Source: Mesorhizobium sp. CAU 1732 (lineage in GTDB: Bacteria; Pseudomonadota; Alphaproteobacteria; Rhizobiales; Rhizobiaceae). From it: a stretch of 64,000 bases of DNA. Below are positions 38,473-47,806 of this stretch, one piece after another; position 1 is the stretch's first letter; the number at the start of each line of letters is the position of its first letter. Position numbers and translations under genes: made by a program. The notes below the pieces were generated by a model, which had not been told where the DNA came from, made no database searches, and saw only the letters and a list, made by a program, of their open reading frames with translations. Location: positions 596,001 to 660,000 of the forward strand of contig NZ_JBDQQR010000002.1 of assembly GCF_039888675.1 (NCBI RefSeq), given 5' to 3'.

Positions 38473-39336
38473 TCAGCCCAGTTCGACCCACACCGGCTTG
38501 TGATCCGAACCGATGGCCTGCTGGTCCACGCGAAACGCCTTGATACGCGACGCGATGGATGCGTGGACGAAGCAATAGTCGATACGCTTGTGGCGTGAGG
38601 TGTCTGCGGGATCCTCGAGATTGACGCAGGTCGTCCCGGGCTCTGCGTCCACGCGAAGCGCTGCATCCACGGCGAAGCGCGACACGGTCGGCGTCCCGAA
38701 CTCATGATCGACCTGACCCGCGACCGCGACATATTCCGGTGATCCGGGCAGCATGTTGAAATCGCCCATCAGCACGAAAGCTTCCGGGTGCGGGGGATCG
38801 GTAAAGCCCATTTCGGCAACGCCGGTCAGCGATCCGCCCTCCATGGGATAGCCAAGCACACGATCCATCAGGAAGCGTATCTGCATCAGCCGCTCGTCGG
38901 CGCCGCGATGGTCGAGATGGGTCGAGTAGAAGCGCACCGGCCCGAACGGCGTGTCGATCAGCGCTTCGAGCGCACCACGCTGGAGATTGAGCTTGTCGTA
39001 GCTGCGCGTGCGCGGAAGCAGAAGGTTGCGCGACGACAGGATCGGCGTCCTCGACAGGATCATGTTGCCGAATTGCAGCCGCACATCGATCGCCTTGCCG
39101 TCCTTCAGGTGCGACCCCATCTCAGCTTCGAAATTGGGGCCATAGACGGCGAAGTAGTCGGGCAGCATGGCGCGGATATCCGCCACCATGTCGCGCCCCT
39201 GGTTCATCGGGCTGTTGCGCGTCACCTCTTGCAGCGCGATCACGTCGGCGCCCCGTACGGCCTCGACGACGCGGTCGAGATCGTATTGGGCGTCGATGCC
39301 GAAACCGAACTGGATGTTGTAGCTGACGCATTTCAT
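38473..39336 (-). CDS. Endonuclease/exonuclease/phosphatase family protein
   Basis: 287 residues. Metal-dependent phosphodiesterase fold: MKCVSYNIQFGFG, DVIALQEVTRN with the catalytic Glu, FYSTHLDHRGADERLMQIRFL with the His, FVLMGDFNMLPGSPEY and the C-terminal GSDHKPVWVEL. The substrate could be DNA, lipid or a small phosphate. ATG 39336 has GGAGG nine bases upstream; ATG 39342 is an alternative. It is convergent with dctM and divergent from obgE. Confidence 0.9.
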   Translation of the reverse strand: MKCVSYNIQFGFGIDAQYDLDRVVEAVRGADVIALQEVTRNSPMNQGRDMVADIRAMLPDYFAVYGPNFEAEMGSHLKDGKAIDVRLQFGNMILSRTPILSSRNLLLPRTRSYDKLNLQRGALEALIDTPFGPVRFYSTHLDHRGADERLMQIRFLMDRVLGYPMEGGSLTGVAEMGFTDPPHPEAFVLMGDFNMLPGSPEYVAVAGQVDHEFGTPTVSRFAVDAALRVDAEPGTTCVNLEDPADTSRHKRIDYCFVHASIASRIKAFRVDQQAIGSDHKPVWVELG

Positions 39337-39406
39337 GGCCATTTGCCTCCCATTTCGCCCGAACCAGCGCGATTCCGCCCTCGCTCTTGTCGACACCATG
39401 CGCTAG

Positions 39407-40486
<1,080 letters not shown>

Positions 40487-40522
40487 AACGAGGCCGTCGC
40501 GGATATGTCTTCGTTCTACGGT

Positions 40523-40640
40523 GCCCCCCTCTGTCCTGCCGGACATCTCCCCCACACGGGGGGAGATCATGCGCTTCGACCTTTGCGACAAGCTGATCTC
40601 CCCCCTCGTAGGGGAGATGTCCGGCAGGACAGAGGGGGGC
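40523..40640. repeat. Perfect 30-bp nested palindrome between obgE and proB (family B)
   Basis: The outer arms 40523-40552 and 40611-40640 are exact reverse complements over 30 bases (beginning GCCCCCCTCTGTCCTGCCGG). Inner arms GGGGGGAGATCA (40558-40569) and TGATCTCCCCCC (40594-40605) are also exact complements. Each half can additionally fold on its own (ATCTCCCCC with GGGGGAGAT). It is a member of the widespread rhizobial intergenic palindrome type, inferred from the pattern. Confidence 0.9.
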
Positions 40641-40671
40641 GCGAAGGACCGCAGCTTATCAGGTCGAGTTC

Positions 40672-41814
40672 ATGAACACGCTCTCCTCCTTCAACCGCAT
40701 CACCGTAAAAATCGGCTCGGCGCTGCTCGTCGACCGCAAGGCCGGTCTCAAGCGTGAGTGGCTGGCCTCGCTGGTCGCGGACGTCGCGGACCTTTCGTCG
40801 AAAGGCGCGGATGTGCTCGTCGTCTCGTCGGGCGCGATCGCGCTTGGCCGGACCATCCTCGGCCTCCAGTCCCGCGCGCTACGGCTCGAGGAAAGCCAGG
40901 CAGCAGCAGCCGTGGGCCAGATCGCGCTTGCCGGGGCATGGTCGGAAGAACTCTCGCGCCAGGGTCTGAAGTCGGGCCAGGTGCTCGTCACGCTCGGCGA
41001 CACAGAGGAGCGCCGCCGCTATCTCAACGCGCGCGCGACGATCTCGACGCTTTTGAAGCTCAAGGCCGTGCCGGTCATCAACGAGAACGACACGGTCGCC
41101 ACCTCCGAAATCCGCTACGGCGACAATGATCGTCTGGCGGCGCGCGTCGCGACCATGATGGGATCGGACCTGCTGGTCCTGCTTTCCGACATCGACGGGC
41201 TCTACGATGCGCCGCCGGCCCACAATCCCGACGCGAGATTCATCCCGCTGGTCGAACGCATCACGCCCGAGATCGAGGCGATGGCGGGTGCGGCGGCGTC
41301 CGAATTCTCGCGCGGCGGCATGCGCACCAAGCTCGACGCCGGCAAGATCGCGACGACGGCCGGCACGACGATGGTCATCACCGCAGGCGACCGTCTCAAC
41401 CCGCTGGCCGCGATCGACGCCGGCGAGCGCGCCACATGGTTCAAGGCGAGCGCGACGCCGGTACGGGGCTTCAAGACCTGGATCGCCGGCAATCTGGAGC
41501 CCGCCGGCCGCATCACGGTCGACGCCGGCGCGGTACGCGCGCTTTTGTCCGGCAAGTCGCTTCTGCCCGCCGGCGTGACGCTCGTCTCCGGCCAGTTTTC
41601 GCGTGGCGACACCGTCGCCATTCTCGATGCTGCCGGCGGCGAGATCGCGCGCGGCCTTGTTGCCTATGACGCAGCGGATGCCGTAAGGATCGCTGGACTG
41701 AAGACTGCGGAGATCGAAACCGTGCTCGGCTACGAAGCCCGCTCGGCCATGGTTCATCGCGACGATATGGTGATGTCGCGGTCGCTCGATAACGCGCTCG
41801 ACGCGGAGGAATGA
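40672..41814 (+). CDS. proB: Glutamate 5-kinase
   Basis: 380 residues. The kinase domain (~1-260) has [68 protein letters not shown] and [13 protein letters not shown]. The C-terminal PUA domain (~275-360) has [24 protein letters not shown]. It phosphorylates glutamate in the first step of proline synthesis. No clear ribosome binding site is seen. It ends 3 bp before proA. Confidence 0.96.
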   Translation: MNTLSSFNRITVKIGSALLVDRKAGLKREWLASLVADVADLSSKGADVLVVSSGAIALGRTILGLQSRALRLEESQAAAAVGQIALAGAWSEELSRQGLKSGQVLVTLGDTEERRRYLNARATISTLLKLKAVPVINENDTVATSEIRYGDNDRLAARVATMMGSDLLVLLSDIDGLYDAPPAHNPDARFIPLVERITPEIEAMAGAAASEFSRGGMRTKLDAGKIATTAGTTMVITAGDRLNPLAAIDAGERATWFKASATPVRGFKTWIAGNLEPAGRITVDAGAVRALLSGKSLLPAGVTLVSGQFSRGDTVAILDAAGGEIARGLVAYDAADAVRIAGLKTAEIETVLGYEARSAMVHRDDMVMSRSLDNALDAEE

Positions 41815-41817
41815 GCA

Positions 41818-43104
41818 ATGCTCAAGACGCATGACAATGCGAATGAGGACATCGTCGCCGTCATGGCTGGCATCGGCCGCAATGCGCGCGCCGCCGCCCG
41901 CCCGCTCGCCATGGCAAGTGCCGAGCGCAAGCACGCGGCACTCGTCGCGATGGCCGACGCGATCATGCGCAACGAGCAGGCGATCCTCGACGCCAACGCC
42001 ATCGACCTCGCCAATGGCGAGGAGGCGGGGTTGTCTGCCTCCTTCATGGACCGGCTCAAGCTGACGCCCGACCGCGTGCGCGCGATGGCGGACGGCATTC
42101 GGGCGATCGCCGAGCTGAAGGATCCGGTCGGCGACGTGATGGCCGAGTGGGATCGTCCCAACGGGCTCCACATCGAGCGCGTGCGCACGCCCTTGGGTGT
42201 CATCGGCGTCATCTATGAAAGCCGCCCGAACGTGACCGCGGATGCCGGCGCGCTGTGCCTCAAGGCGGGCAACGCCGTGATCCTGCGCGGCGGCTCGGAT
42301 TCGGTCAATTCCTCGACGGCGATCCACGCCTGCCTGGTCGAGGGCCTGAAGGCCGCGAAGCTCCCCGAGGCAGCGATCCAGCTCGTGCCGACCACCGACC
42401 GCAAGGCCGTCGGCGAGATGCTGAAAGGGCTCTCCGGCAATCTCGACGTGATCGTGCCGCGCGGCGGCAAGAGCCTCGTCGAGCGCGTGCAGACCGAGGC
42501 CCGCGTGCCGGTCTTCGCGCATCTGGAGGGCATCTGCCATCTCTACATCGACAAATCTGCGAAGCTCGACATGGCGGTGTCGATCGCGGTGAACGCCAAG
42601 ATGCGCCGCACCGGTATCTGCGGATCGGCCGAGACGCTTCTGGTCGATCGTGCCGTGGCGTCCACCCATCTCGTGCCCATCCTCGATGCGCTGAAGGCGG
42701 CCGGCTGCGAAATCCGCGCCAGCGACGAGGTTCGCGCCGCCTATGCCGACGCGAACGCGGCAACGGACGCGGACTGGTCGACCGAATATCTCGACGCGAT
42801 CATTTCGGTAAAGCTGGTCGATGGCGTCGGAGAGGCGATCGATCACATCGAGCACTGGTCGTCGCACCACACCGAAGCGGTGGTCGCCGAAGACACAGGC
42901 GTGGTGGAACGCTTCTTCGCCGAGATCGATTCCGCGATCCTGCTGCACAACGCCTCGACCCAGTTCGCCGATGGCGGCGAGTTCGGCATGGGCGCCGAAA
43001 TCGGCATCGCGACAGGCAAGATGCACGCGCGGGGGCCGGTCGGCGTCGAGCAGCTCACCTCGTTCAAATATCGCGTGCGCGGCACCGGGCAGGTGCGGCC
43101 GTGA
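41818..43104 (+). CDS. proA: Gamma-glutamyl phosphate reductase
   Basis: 428 residues, aldehyde dehydrogenase superfamily. [34 protein letters not shown] is the nucleotide-binding signature, [15 protein letters not shown] carries the catalytic Cys, and the C-terminus has [30 protein letters not shown]. It reduces glutamyl-5-phosphate to the semialdehyde. GGAGGA overlaps the proB 3' end, indicating coupling. Family C repeat lies just downstream. Confidence 0.97.
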   Translation: MLKTHDNANEDIVAVMAGIGRNARAAARPLAMASAERKHAALVAMADAIMRNEQAILDANAIDLANGEEAGLSASFMDRLKLTPDRVRAMADGIRAIAELKDPVGDVMAEWDRPNGLHIERVRTPLGVIGVIYESRPNVTADAGALCLKAGNAVILRGGSDSVNSSTAIHACLVEGLKAAKLPEAAIQLVPTTDRKAVGEMLKGLSGNLDVIVPRGGKSLVERVQTEARVPVFAHLEGICHLYIDKSAKLDMAVSIAVNAKMRRTGICGSAETLLVDRAVASTHLVPILDALKAAGCEIRASDEVRAAYADANAATDADWSTEYLDAIISVKLVDGVGEAIDHIEHWSSHHTEAVVAEDTGVVERFFAEIDSAILLHNASTQFADGGEFGMGAEIGIATGKMHARGPVGVEQLTSFKYRVRGTGQVRP

Positions 43105-43122
43105 CATACTTGGCCGGCCTTG

Positions 43123-43253
43123 GCGCTGCCCCTCATCTGCCCTGCGGGCATCTTCTCCCCGTGAACGGGGAGAAGGAAGCGGCGACGTCGCGGCCAATCC
43201 CCTTCTCCCCGTTCACGGGGAGAAGGTCCCGGCAGGGGGATGAGGGGCAGCGC
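43123..43253. repeat. Double-hairpin intergenic palindrome between proA and nadD (family C)
   Basis: Two stem-loops, CTTCTCCCCGT-GA-ACGGGGAGAAG (43152-43175) and CTTCTCCCCGT-TC-ACGGGGAGAAG (43202-43225), are flanked by arms GCGCTGCCCCTCATC and GATGAGGGGCAGCGC. The entire 131-bp unit is an imperfect palindrome with only a few mismatches in ~50 bp per arm. The family is common in rhizobia. Confidence 0.9.
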
Positions 43254-43282
43254 GTCGATCTCAAGCAAAGTCTCCGACCCTG

Positions 43283-43903
43283 ATGCCATCTGGCGTCTCC
43301 GCCCAATATCTGCGCATGCCGCACGTCGAAAAGCGCATGCAGGTCGGGCTGTTCGGGGGGTCGTTCAACCCGCCTCATGCCGGGCACGCGCTGGTGGCCG
43401 AGATTGCGTTGCGCGCGCTTCGTCTCGATCAGCTCTGGTGGATCGTGACGCCGGGAAACCCGCTCAAATCGGGGCGGGAACTGGCCCCGCTCACCGAGCG
43501 CATCGCGAAATCCGAGGCCATCGCGGAAGATCCGCGCATCAAGGTGACCGCCTTCGAGGCAGCCTTCAACGTCCGCTACACAGCCGACACTCTGGCGCTG
43601 ATCCATGCCCGCAATCCGGGCGTCGATTTCGTCTGGATCATGGGTGCCGACAACCTTGCCCAGTTTCATCGCTGGCAGCGCTGGCGCGAGATCGCGACGA
43701 CGTTCCCGATCGCCGTGATAGACCGGCCGGGATCGACGCTCTCGCTGATCTCGTCGGTCATGGCCAAGACGTTCGACTATGCCCGCGTCGATGAAAAAGA
43801 CGCGCCACGCCTTGCCCGCATGCGTGCGCCGGCGTGGACTTTCATCCACGGCCCACGCTCGTCGCTGTCCTCGACGGCGCTGCGGGAAGCGGCCCGGGAC
43901 TGA
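43283..43903 (+). CDS. nadD: Nicotinate-nucleotide adenylyltransferase
   Basis: Up to 206 residues. The nucleotidyltransferase motif VGLFGGSFNPPHAGHALVAE includes the HxGH-type site; later WIMGADNLAQFHRWQRW and the C-terminal SSLSSTALREAARD (ISSTxxR-type). It adenylates nicotinate mononucleotide in NAD synthesis. The start may be 43283 or 43316 (MPHVEK), as neither has a clear ribosome binding site. In related genomes rsfS usually follows directly; here an MFS gene intervenes. Confidence 0.94.
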   Translation: MPSGVSAQYLRMPHVEKRMQVGLFGGSFNPPHAGHALVAEIALRALRLDQLWWIVTPGNPLKSGRELAPLTERIAKSEAIAEDPRIKVTAFEAAFNVRYTADTLALIHARNPGVDFVWIMGADNLAQFHRWQRWREIATTFPIAVIDRPGSTLSLISSVMAKTFDYARVDEKDAPRLARMRAPAWTFIHGPRSSLSSTALREAARD

Positions 43904-43998
43904 TCGGCGATTGATCCAGCACGGCCTATGTCTCGGGCCACGCATTTGATGTCGCAATTGCCGCCACGCGTTTGCTTTTCTCAGCGCAATTTCCGGCG

Positions 43999-45309
43999 AT
44001 GAGCGATGTGTCCATACAGCCCGCACGAAATGTGGCGTCCACGCCTGTCCCGGAGGGTGCCGCGAGCCCGCTGGCGGTCGCGAGCGTGATCATATCGCTT
44101 GCGCTGGTGGCGGTCGGCAACGGGCTGATGTTCGCCTATATCCCGGTTCGCCTGGGCATGGCCGGTTTCGATCCGACCTGGGCCGGCGGCATCCTGACCG
44201 GGCTGTCGGCAGGCGGCATCGCGGGCTGCCTCCTGACCGGATGGCTCGTGCGCCGGGTCGGCCACGCCCGCGCCTTCATGATCTTCTCGGCGCTGATCGT
44301 GCTGTCGAACGCGGCGGTCGGCGCCGGCGTGATGCCGGTCGTCTGGGTCGCCGCGCGCGCGCTCTACGGCTTCGCCATCTGCGGCATGTTCATCGTAGCG
44401 CAGAGCTGGCTGAACGACGCCGTCGAGAACCGCATACGCGGCCGGGTGATGGCGATCTTCTACGTCTGCTACATCGTCGGCCTCGGCATCGGCTCCTACA
44501 TCATGGGCTGGCTCGACATCTCGGGCACGACCGCGCCGCTCGTCGGCATCGTCTTCACGGCCCTGTCCATCCTGCCGATCGGCTTGACGCGCCTGCCGCC
44601 GCCACCGCCGCCGGAAAGCGCCTCGGTGGCGTTCTCGCGGGCATGGTCGATCTCGCCGGTGGGCGTCGCGGGCATGATGGCGGTCGGCGGCCTGTCGATG
44701 ATGATCGCCGGTTTCGCACCGATCCATGCCACGGCAAGCGGCTACAATCAGGCGCAGGTGGCCACTCTCATGTTCGCGATGCCGCTCGGCACGCTGCTGT
44801 TCCAATTGCCGTTCGGCTGGATTTCCGACCGGACGGACCGCAGATACGTGCTTGTCGCAGCGGCGCTGCTCGTCGTGATCGCCGGCATCGCGGCCGGCAT
44901 TTTCGACGGGCGTTCCCTGCTGGTCATGATCCCGATCTACATCGTCTGGAGCGGCGCGTCGGAATCGATCTATTCGCTCTCCTCCGCGCATGCCAACGAC
45001 CGCGCCGGCAAGGACGACCTCGTCGCATTGTCGAGCACGATGCTGTTCGCGTGGTCGGTATCCGGGTTCTTCGTGCCCGGCATCGGCACCGTGCTGACGG
45101 CGGTCTACGGCACGCAGGCCTTCATGTGGGTCGCGATCGCGATTGCTTCTATCTTCTGCGGCTTCGTGATGCTACGGATCGCCCGCAACTCCCCGGTTCC
45201 GGCAGACGAGACAGGAACATTTGCGCCTATGACCGCGCAAGTGCCTCTCCCGGTTGAACTGGGCTTTGGAAACGAGACCGGCCCGTCATCGGCGCCTGCC
45301 CGGCAGTGA
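43999..45309 (+). CDS. MFS transporter (YcaD/UMF-like)
   Basis: About 436 residues, 12 membrane segments. Pattern: GNGLMFAYIPVRLGMAGF, GLSAGGIAGCLLTGWLVRRVGHARAF, LYGFAICGMFIVAQSWLNDAVENRIRGRVMAIFYVCYIVGLGIGSYIMG, and QLPFGWISDRTDRRYVLV, the second A-like motif. It resembles YcaD-type MFS proteins; substrate unknown. ATG 43999 is preferred over 43972. It sits between nadD and rsfS, interrupting a usually contiguous pair. GC content and codon use look like the neighbours. Confidence 0.87.
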   Translation: MSDVSIQPARNVASTPVPEGAASPLAVASVIISLALVAVGNGLMFAYIPVRLGMAGFDPTWAGGILTGLSAGGIAGCLLTGWLVRRVGHARAFMIFSALIVLSNAAVGAGVMPVVWVAARALYGFAICGMFIVAQSWLNDAVENRIRGRVMAIFYVCYIVGLGIGSYIMGWLDISGTTAPLVGIVFTALSILPIGLTRLPPPPPPESASVAFSRAWSISPVGVAGMMAVGGLSMMIAGFAPIHATASGYNQAQVATLMFAMPLGTLLFQLPFGWISDRTDRRYVLVAAALLVVIAGIAAGIFDGRSLLVMIPIYIVWSGASESIYSLSSAHANDRAGKDDLVALSSTMLFAWSVSGFFVPGIGTVLTAVYGTQAFMWVAIAIASIFCGFVMLRIARNSPVPADETGTFAPMTAQVPLPVELGFGNETGPSSAPARQ

Positions 45310-45336
45310 GCTGTCAGCATGCGCCATTCGGGCGTC

Positions 45337-45366
45337 TTGAAACTGTGGCACGACTCTGCCTATCTA
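45337..45366 (+). promoter_or_regulatory. Possible promoter for rsfS-rlmH
   Basis: TTGAAA (45337-45342), 18-bp spacer, TATCTA (45361-45366), in an AT-richer patch. It is placed ~60-70 bp before the rsfS start region. It would restore transcription of rsfS-rlmH behind the MFS gene. Sequence-only prediction. Confidence 0.4.
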
Positions 45367-45437
45367 TATCCTGTCGGACATAAACACGTGTCTGACCGGC
45401 TTGTTCTTGTTGGAAAGGAAAAACACTGAGAACAGCA

Positions 45438-45836
45438 TTGCGGAAGAAGGCGGAAATCCAGCCCTCCCCGGCCGAGATCGGCGGCATGGCCGACGCGTCT
45501 CGCGCCCTCGACATCGTTCTTGCCAGTCTCGACGACTCCAAGGCCGAAAACATCATCTCGATCAACATCCAGAAGAAATCCAGCCTCGGTGACTACATGG
45601 TCGTCGCGTCGGGACGGTCCAACCGTCACGTATCGGCAGCCGCGGATCACCTGATCAAGGCTCTGAAGGATGCCGGCCTGGGCATGCCCAAGGTCGAAGG
45701 TCTCAACAGCGCCGACTGGGTTCTGATCGACGCGGGCGACATCATCGTCCACGTGTTCCGTCCGGAAGTCCGGGAATTCTACAACATCGAGAAGATGTGG
45801 CAGACGCCCGACCTGGACGAGGAAACCGTCCACTAG
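45438..45836 (+). CDS. rsfS: Ribosome silencing factor RsfS
   Basis: 132 residues from TTG 45438. RsfS/Iojap core: ASRALDIVLASLDDSKAENIISI, LGDYMVVASGRSNRHVSAAADHL, LNSADWVLIDAGDIIVHVFRPEVREFYNIEKMW. It binds L14 and blocks 30S joining in stationary phase. The start is unclear: TTG 45438 has no well-placed ribosome binding site, CTG 45426 has GGAAAGGAA five bases upstream, and ATG 45486 would give a minimal core. Followed by rlmH after 39 bp. Confidence 0.92.
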   Translation: MRKKAEIQPSPAEIGGMADASRALDIVLASLDDSKAENIISINIQKKSSLGDYMVVASGRSNRHVSAAADHLIKALKDAGLGMPKVEGLNSADWVLIDAGDIIVHVFRPEVREFYNIEKMWQTPDLDEETVH

Positions 45837-45875
45837 AAGCCTTTCCCGAAAGGGAAGGCTTTGGGGAAAGGCTGC

Positions 45876-46355
45876 ATGCGTATCGGAGTCCACGCCGTGG
45901 GCCGGATGAAGGCCGGCCCCGAAAGAGAGCTCGCCGACCGGTATTTCGACCGCTTTTCCAAGAGCGGTCCATCGATCGGTCTTGAATTCTCGGGCGTAAC
46001 CGAGATCGTGGAAAGCCGTGCGCGCCAGGCGGCGGATCGCTGCCGCGAGGAAGCCGTATCCCTCGATGCGATGCGCCGCGACTCCGTCCTGTTCCTGCTC
46101 GACGAACGCGGAAAGAACCCCTCTTCCGAAGATCTGAGCGGCCGCATCGCCAATTTGCGCGACGGCGGCCGCAAACAGCTCATTTTCGCCATCGGCGGCC
46201 CGGACGGGCACGCGCCAACATCGCGCGATGCAGCCGACCTCGTGATTTCGTTCGGCGCCCAGACATGGCCGCACCAGCTCGTGCGCGTCATGCTTGCAGA
46301 ACAGCTCTATCGCGTCGCGACGATCCTCTCCGGCCATCCCTATCATCGCAGTTGA
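45876..46355 (+). CDS. rlmH: 23S rRNA (pseudouridine1915-N3)-methyltransferase
   Basis: 159 residues from ATG 45876. SPOUT-fold signature: FLLDERGKNPSSEDLSGRIANL, LIFAIGGPDGHAPTSRDAADLVISFGAQTWPHQLVRVMLAEQLYRV, then the end HPYHRS, all typical of RlmH. It methylates helix 69 of 23S rRNA in assembled ribosomes. An upstream ATG at 45861 adds five non-conserved residues. Confidence 0.96.
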   Translation: MRIGVHAVGRMKAGPERELADRYFDRFSKSGPSIGLEFSGVTEIVESRARQAADRCREEAVSLDAMRRDSVLFLLDERGKNPSSEDLSGRIANLRDGGRKQLIFAIGGPDGHAPTSRDAADLVISFGAQTWPHQLVRVMLAEQLYRVATILSGHPYHRS

Positions 46356-46427
46356 GCCGCGTCGGTATCCCGCCTTTCCACAGTGCGCGGTTTGACGCGG
46401 GGTTTGCGAGCCGCCACGATACCATGG

Positions 46428-46443
46428 TTGATGGTTCGTTAAC
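46428..46443 (+). promoter_or_regulatory. Near-consensus CtrA-like site upstream of envC
   Basis: TTGA (46428-46431), seven bases, TTAAC (46439-46443): one mismatch to TTAA-N7-TTAAC. It lies ~38 bp before the envC start. If real, it would link the division-associated envC-ctpA unit to the cell cycle, as at ftsK. One half-site is imperfect. Confidence 0.4.
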
Positions 46444-46480
46444 GAAGCCGCTCTAGCGTCTGTCCGCAACGAAGCAGACG

Positions 46481-47806
46481 ATGTCCAGGACGACAATGCG
46501 CCCAGCCTTCAAACGGGCCGCAGCGATGGCGCTGGCGGCAGCGTTTCTCTTCCCCTCCATCGGGAGCGCGCAGGAAGCACCCGAGCTCGCGACCAGGCAC
46601 GCCGCGAGCACGCTGGAACTCGAGCGCATCACGCAGGCGCTGACGCTTTCCGAAGAGCGCCGCGTGGCCATCGCCTCCGAAATCGAGTCCATTCGCAAGG
46701 ACAACGCCTCCATCTCGGCAGCGCTCGTGCAGGCGGCAAAGACCGAGCGCAAACTCAGCCAGGACGCATCCGACATCGCGGCGCGGCTGGAAGGCCTGCG
46801 CTTTCAGGAGAGCGGATTGCGCGAGTCGCTTTCCGAGCGACGCGGTGTTCTCGCCGAAGTGCTCGGCGCGCTCCAGCGCATCGGTCTCAATCCGCCACCG
46901 GCGATTCTCGTCCGCCCGGAGGATGCGCTGTCGTCGGTGCGCAGCTCGATCCTGCTTGCCGCCGTCGTGCCCGAACTGCGCGGCGAGACGGAAATCCTGA
47001 TGGGCGATCTGAAGGAGTTGTCGCGCATCGTCGCCACCATCGAGAGCGAGCGCGCACGGCTCATGGCAACCGTCGAGGAACAAGCGTCTGAGCAGCAGCG
47101 ACTATCACTTCTTCTTGATGAAAAGGCGCGCCTTCAGGCGAAATCCGAAGAGATGCTGGTGACAGAGGAAAGCCGCGCCGCCGAACTGGCGAGCGAGGCT
47201 ACCACGCTGCGTGAACTCATCGACGCGCTCGAAGGCGAGATCGAGATCGCCACCAAGAAGGCGGAGGAACAGGCGCGAATGGCCTCGCTGGGCGAGGAAG
47301 ATGGCGCAACGCCGCCCGCCCAGACGCTGCAACAGCCATTGCTTGGCAATTCCATGCCGTTCTCCGCCATGCGCGGGCAGGTCGGGCTGCCGGTGTCGGG
47401 CCAGATCGCGAGGCGCTTCGGCGCCGAGGACGAGAGCGGCGGAACGCTGCAAGGCGACATGCTTGCGACACATTCTACCGCAATCGTAACCGCACCGGTG
47501 GACGGCTCGATCCTTTACGCAGGACCGTTCCGCTCCTACGGCCAACTCTTGATCCTCAATGCGGGCGATGGTTATCATATTGTTCTGGCGGGGATGGGTC
47601 GAATCAGCGTTTCGCCTGGCCAGTCGGTCATCGCCGGAGAGCCCGTTGGCTTGATGGGCGAAGCGAGAGTGGCGAGCGCTGTGGCCTTCGGTGATGGAAG
47701 CGCCGGTCCGGAACTCTACGTCGAGTTCCGCAAGGAAGGAAAACCCGTCGATCCGGCTCCATGGTGGGCGGACCGCATTTCTGGAAGGACAGGAAATGAT
47801 ACGTAA
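46481..47806 (+). CDS. envC: EnvC-like murein hydrolase activator with degenerate LytM domain
   Basis: 441 residues. A signal peptide (to about residue 30, SIGSAQE) precedes a long coiled coil (~35-265) and a C-terminal LytM/M23-fold domain (~300-430). The zinc ligands of active M23 peptidases are not seen: the usual HxxxD segment reads GDMLATHSTAIVTAP and the usual HLHFE reads ELYVEF. So it probably activates amidases rather than cutting murein, as E. coli EnvC does. It overlaps ctpA by 11 bp. Confidence 0.88.
   Translation: MSRTTMRPAFKRAAAMALAAAFLFPSIGSAQEAPELATRHAASTLELERITQALTLSEERRVAIASEIESIRKDNASISAALVQAAKTERKLSQDASDIAARLEGLRFQESGLRESLSERRGVLAEVLGALQRIGLNPPPAILVRPEDALSSVRSSILLAAVVPELRGETEILMGDLKELSRIVATIESERARLMATVEEQASEQQRLSLLLDEKARLQAKSEEMLVTEESRAAELASEATTLRELIDALEGEIEIATKKAEEQARMASLGEEDGATPPAQTLQQPLLGNSMPFSAMRGQVGLPVSGQIARRFGAEDESGGTLQGDMLATHSTAIVTAPVDGSILYAGPFRSYGQLLILNAGDGYHIVLAGMGRISVSPGQSVIAGEPVGLMGEARVASAVAFGDGSAGPELYVEFRKEGKPVDPAPWWADRISGRTGNDT

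Noticed and set aside
40879..43197. 772-residue open frame on the minus strand opposite proB-proA
   Set aside because: It lies antisense to two well-conserved enzymes and its product is Arg/Ala/His/Asp-rich without motifs. Long antisense frames are a GC-rich codon artefact here.
40523..43253. Repeats considered as a CRISPR array
   Set aside because: Only inverted arms of two different families, no regularly spaced direct repeats, no cas genes.
47691..47795. Upstream extension of ctpA
   Set aside because: It overlaps the end of envC in another frame; the signal anchor begins at 47796.
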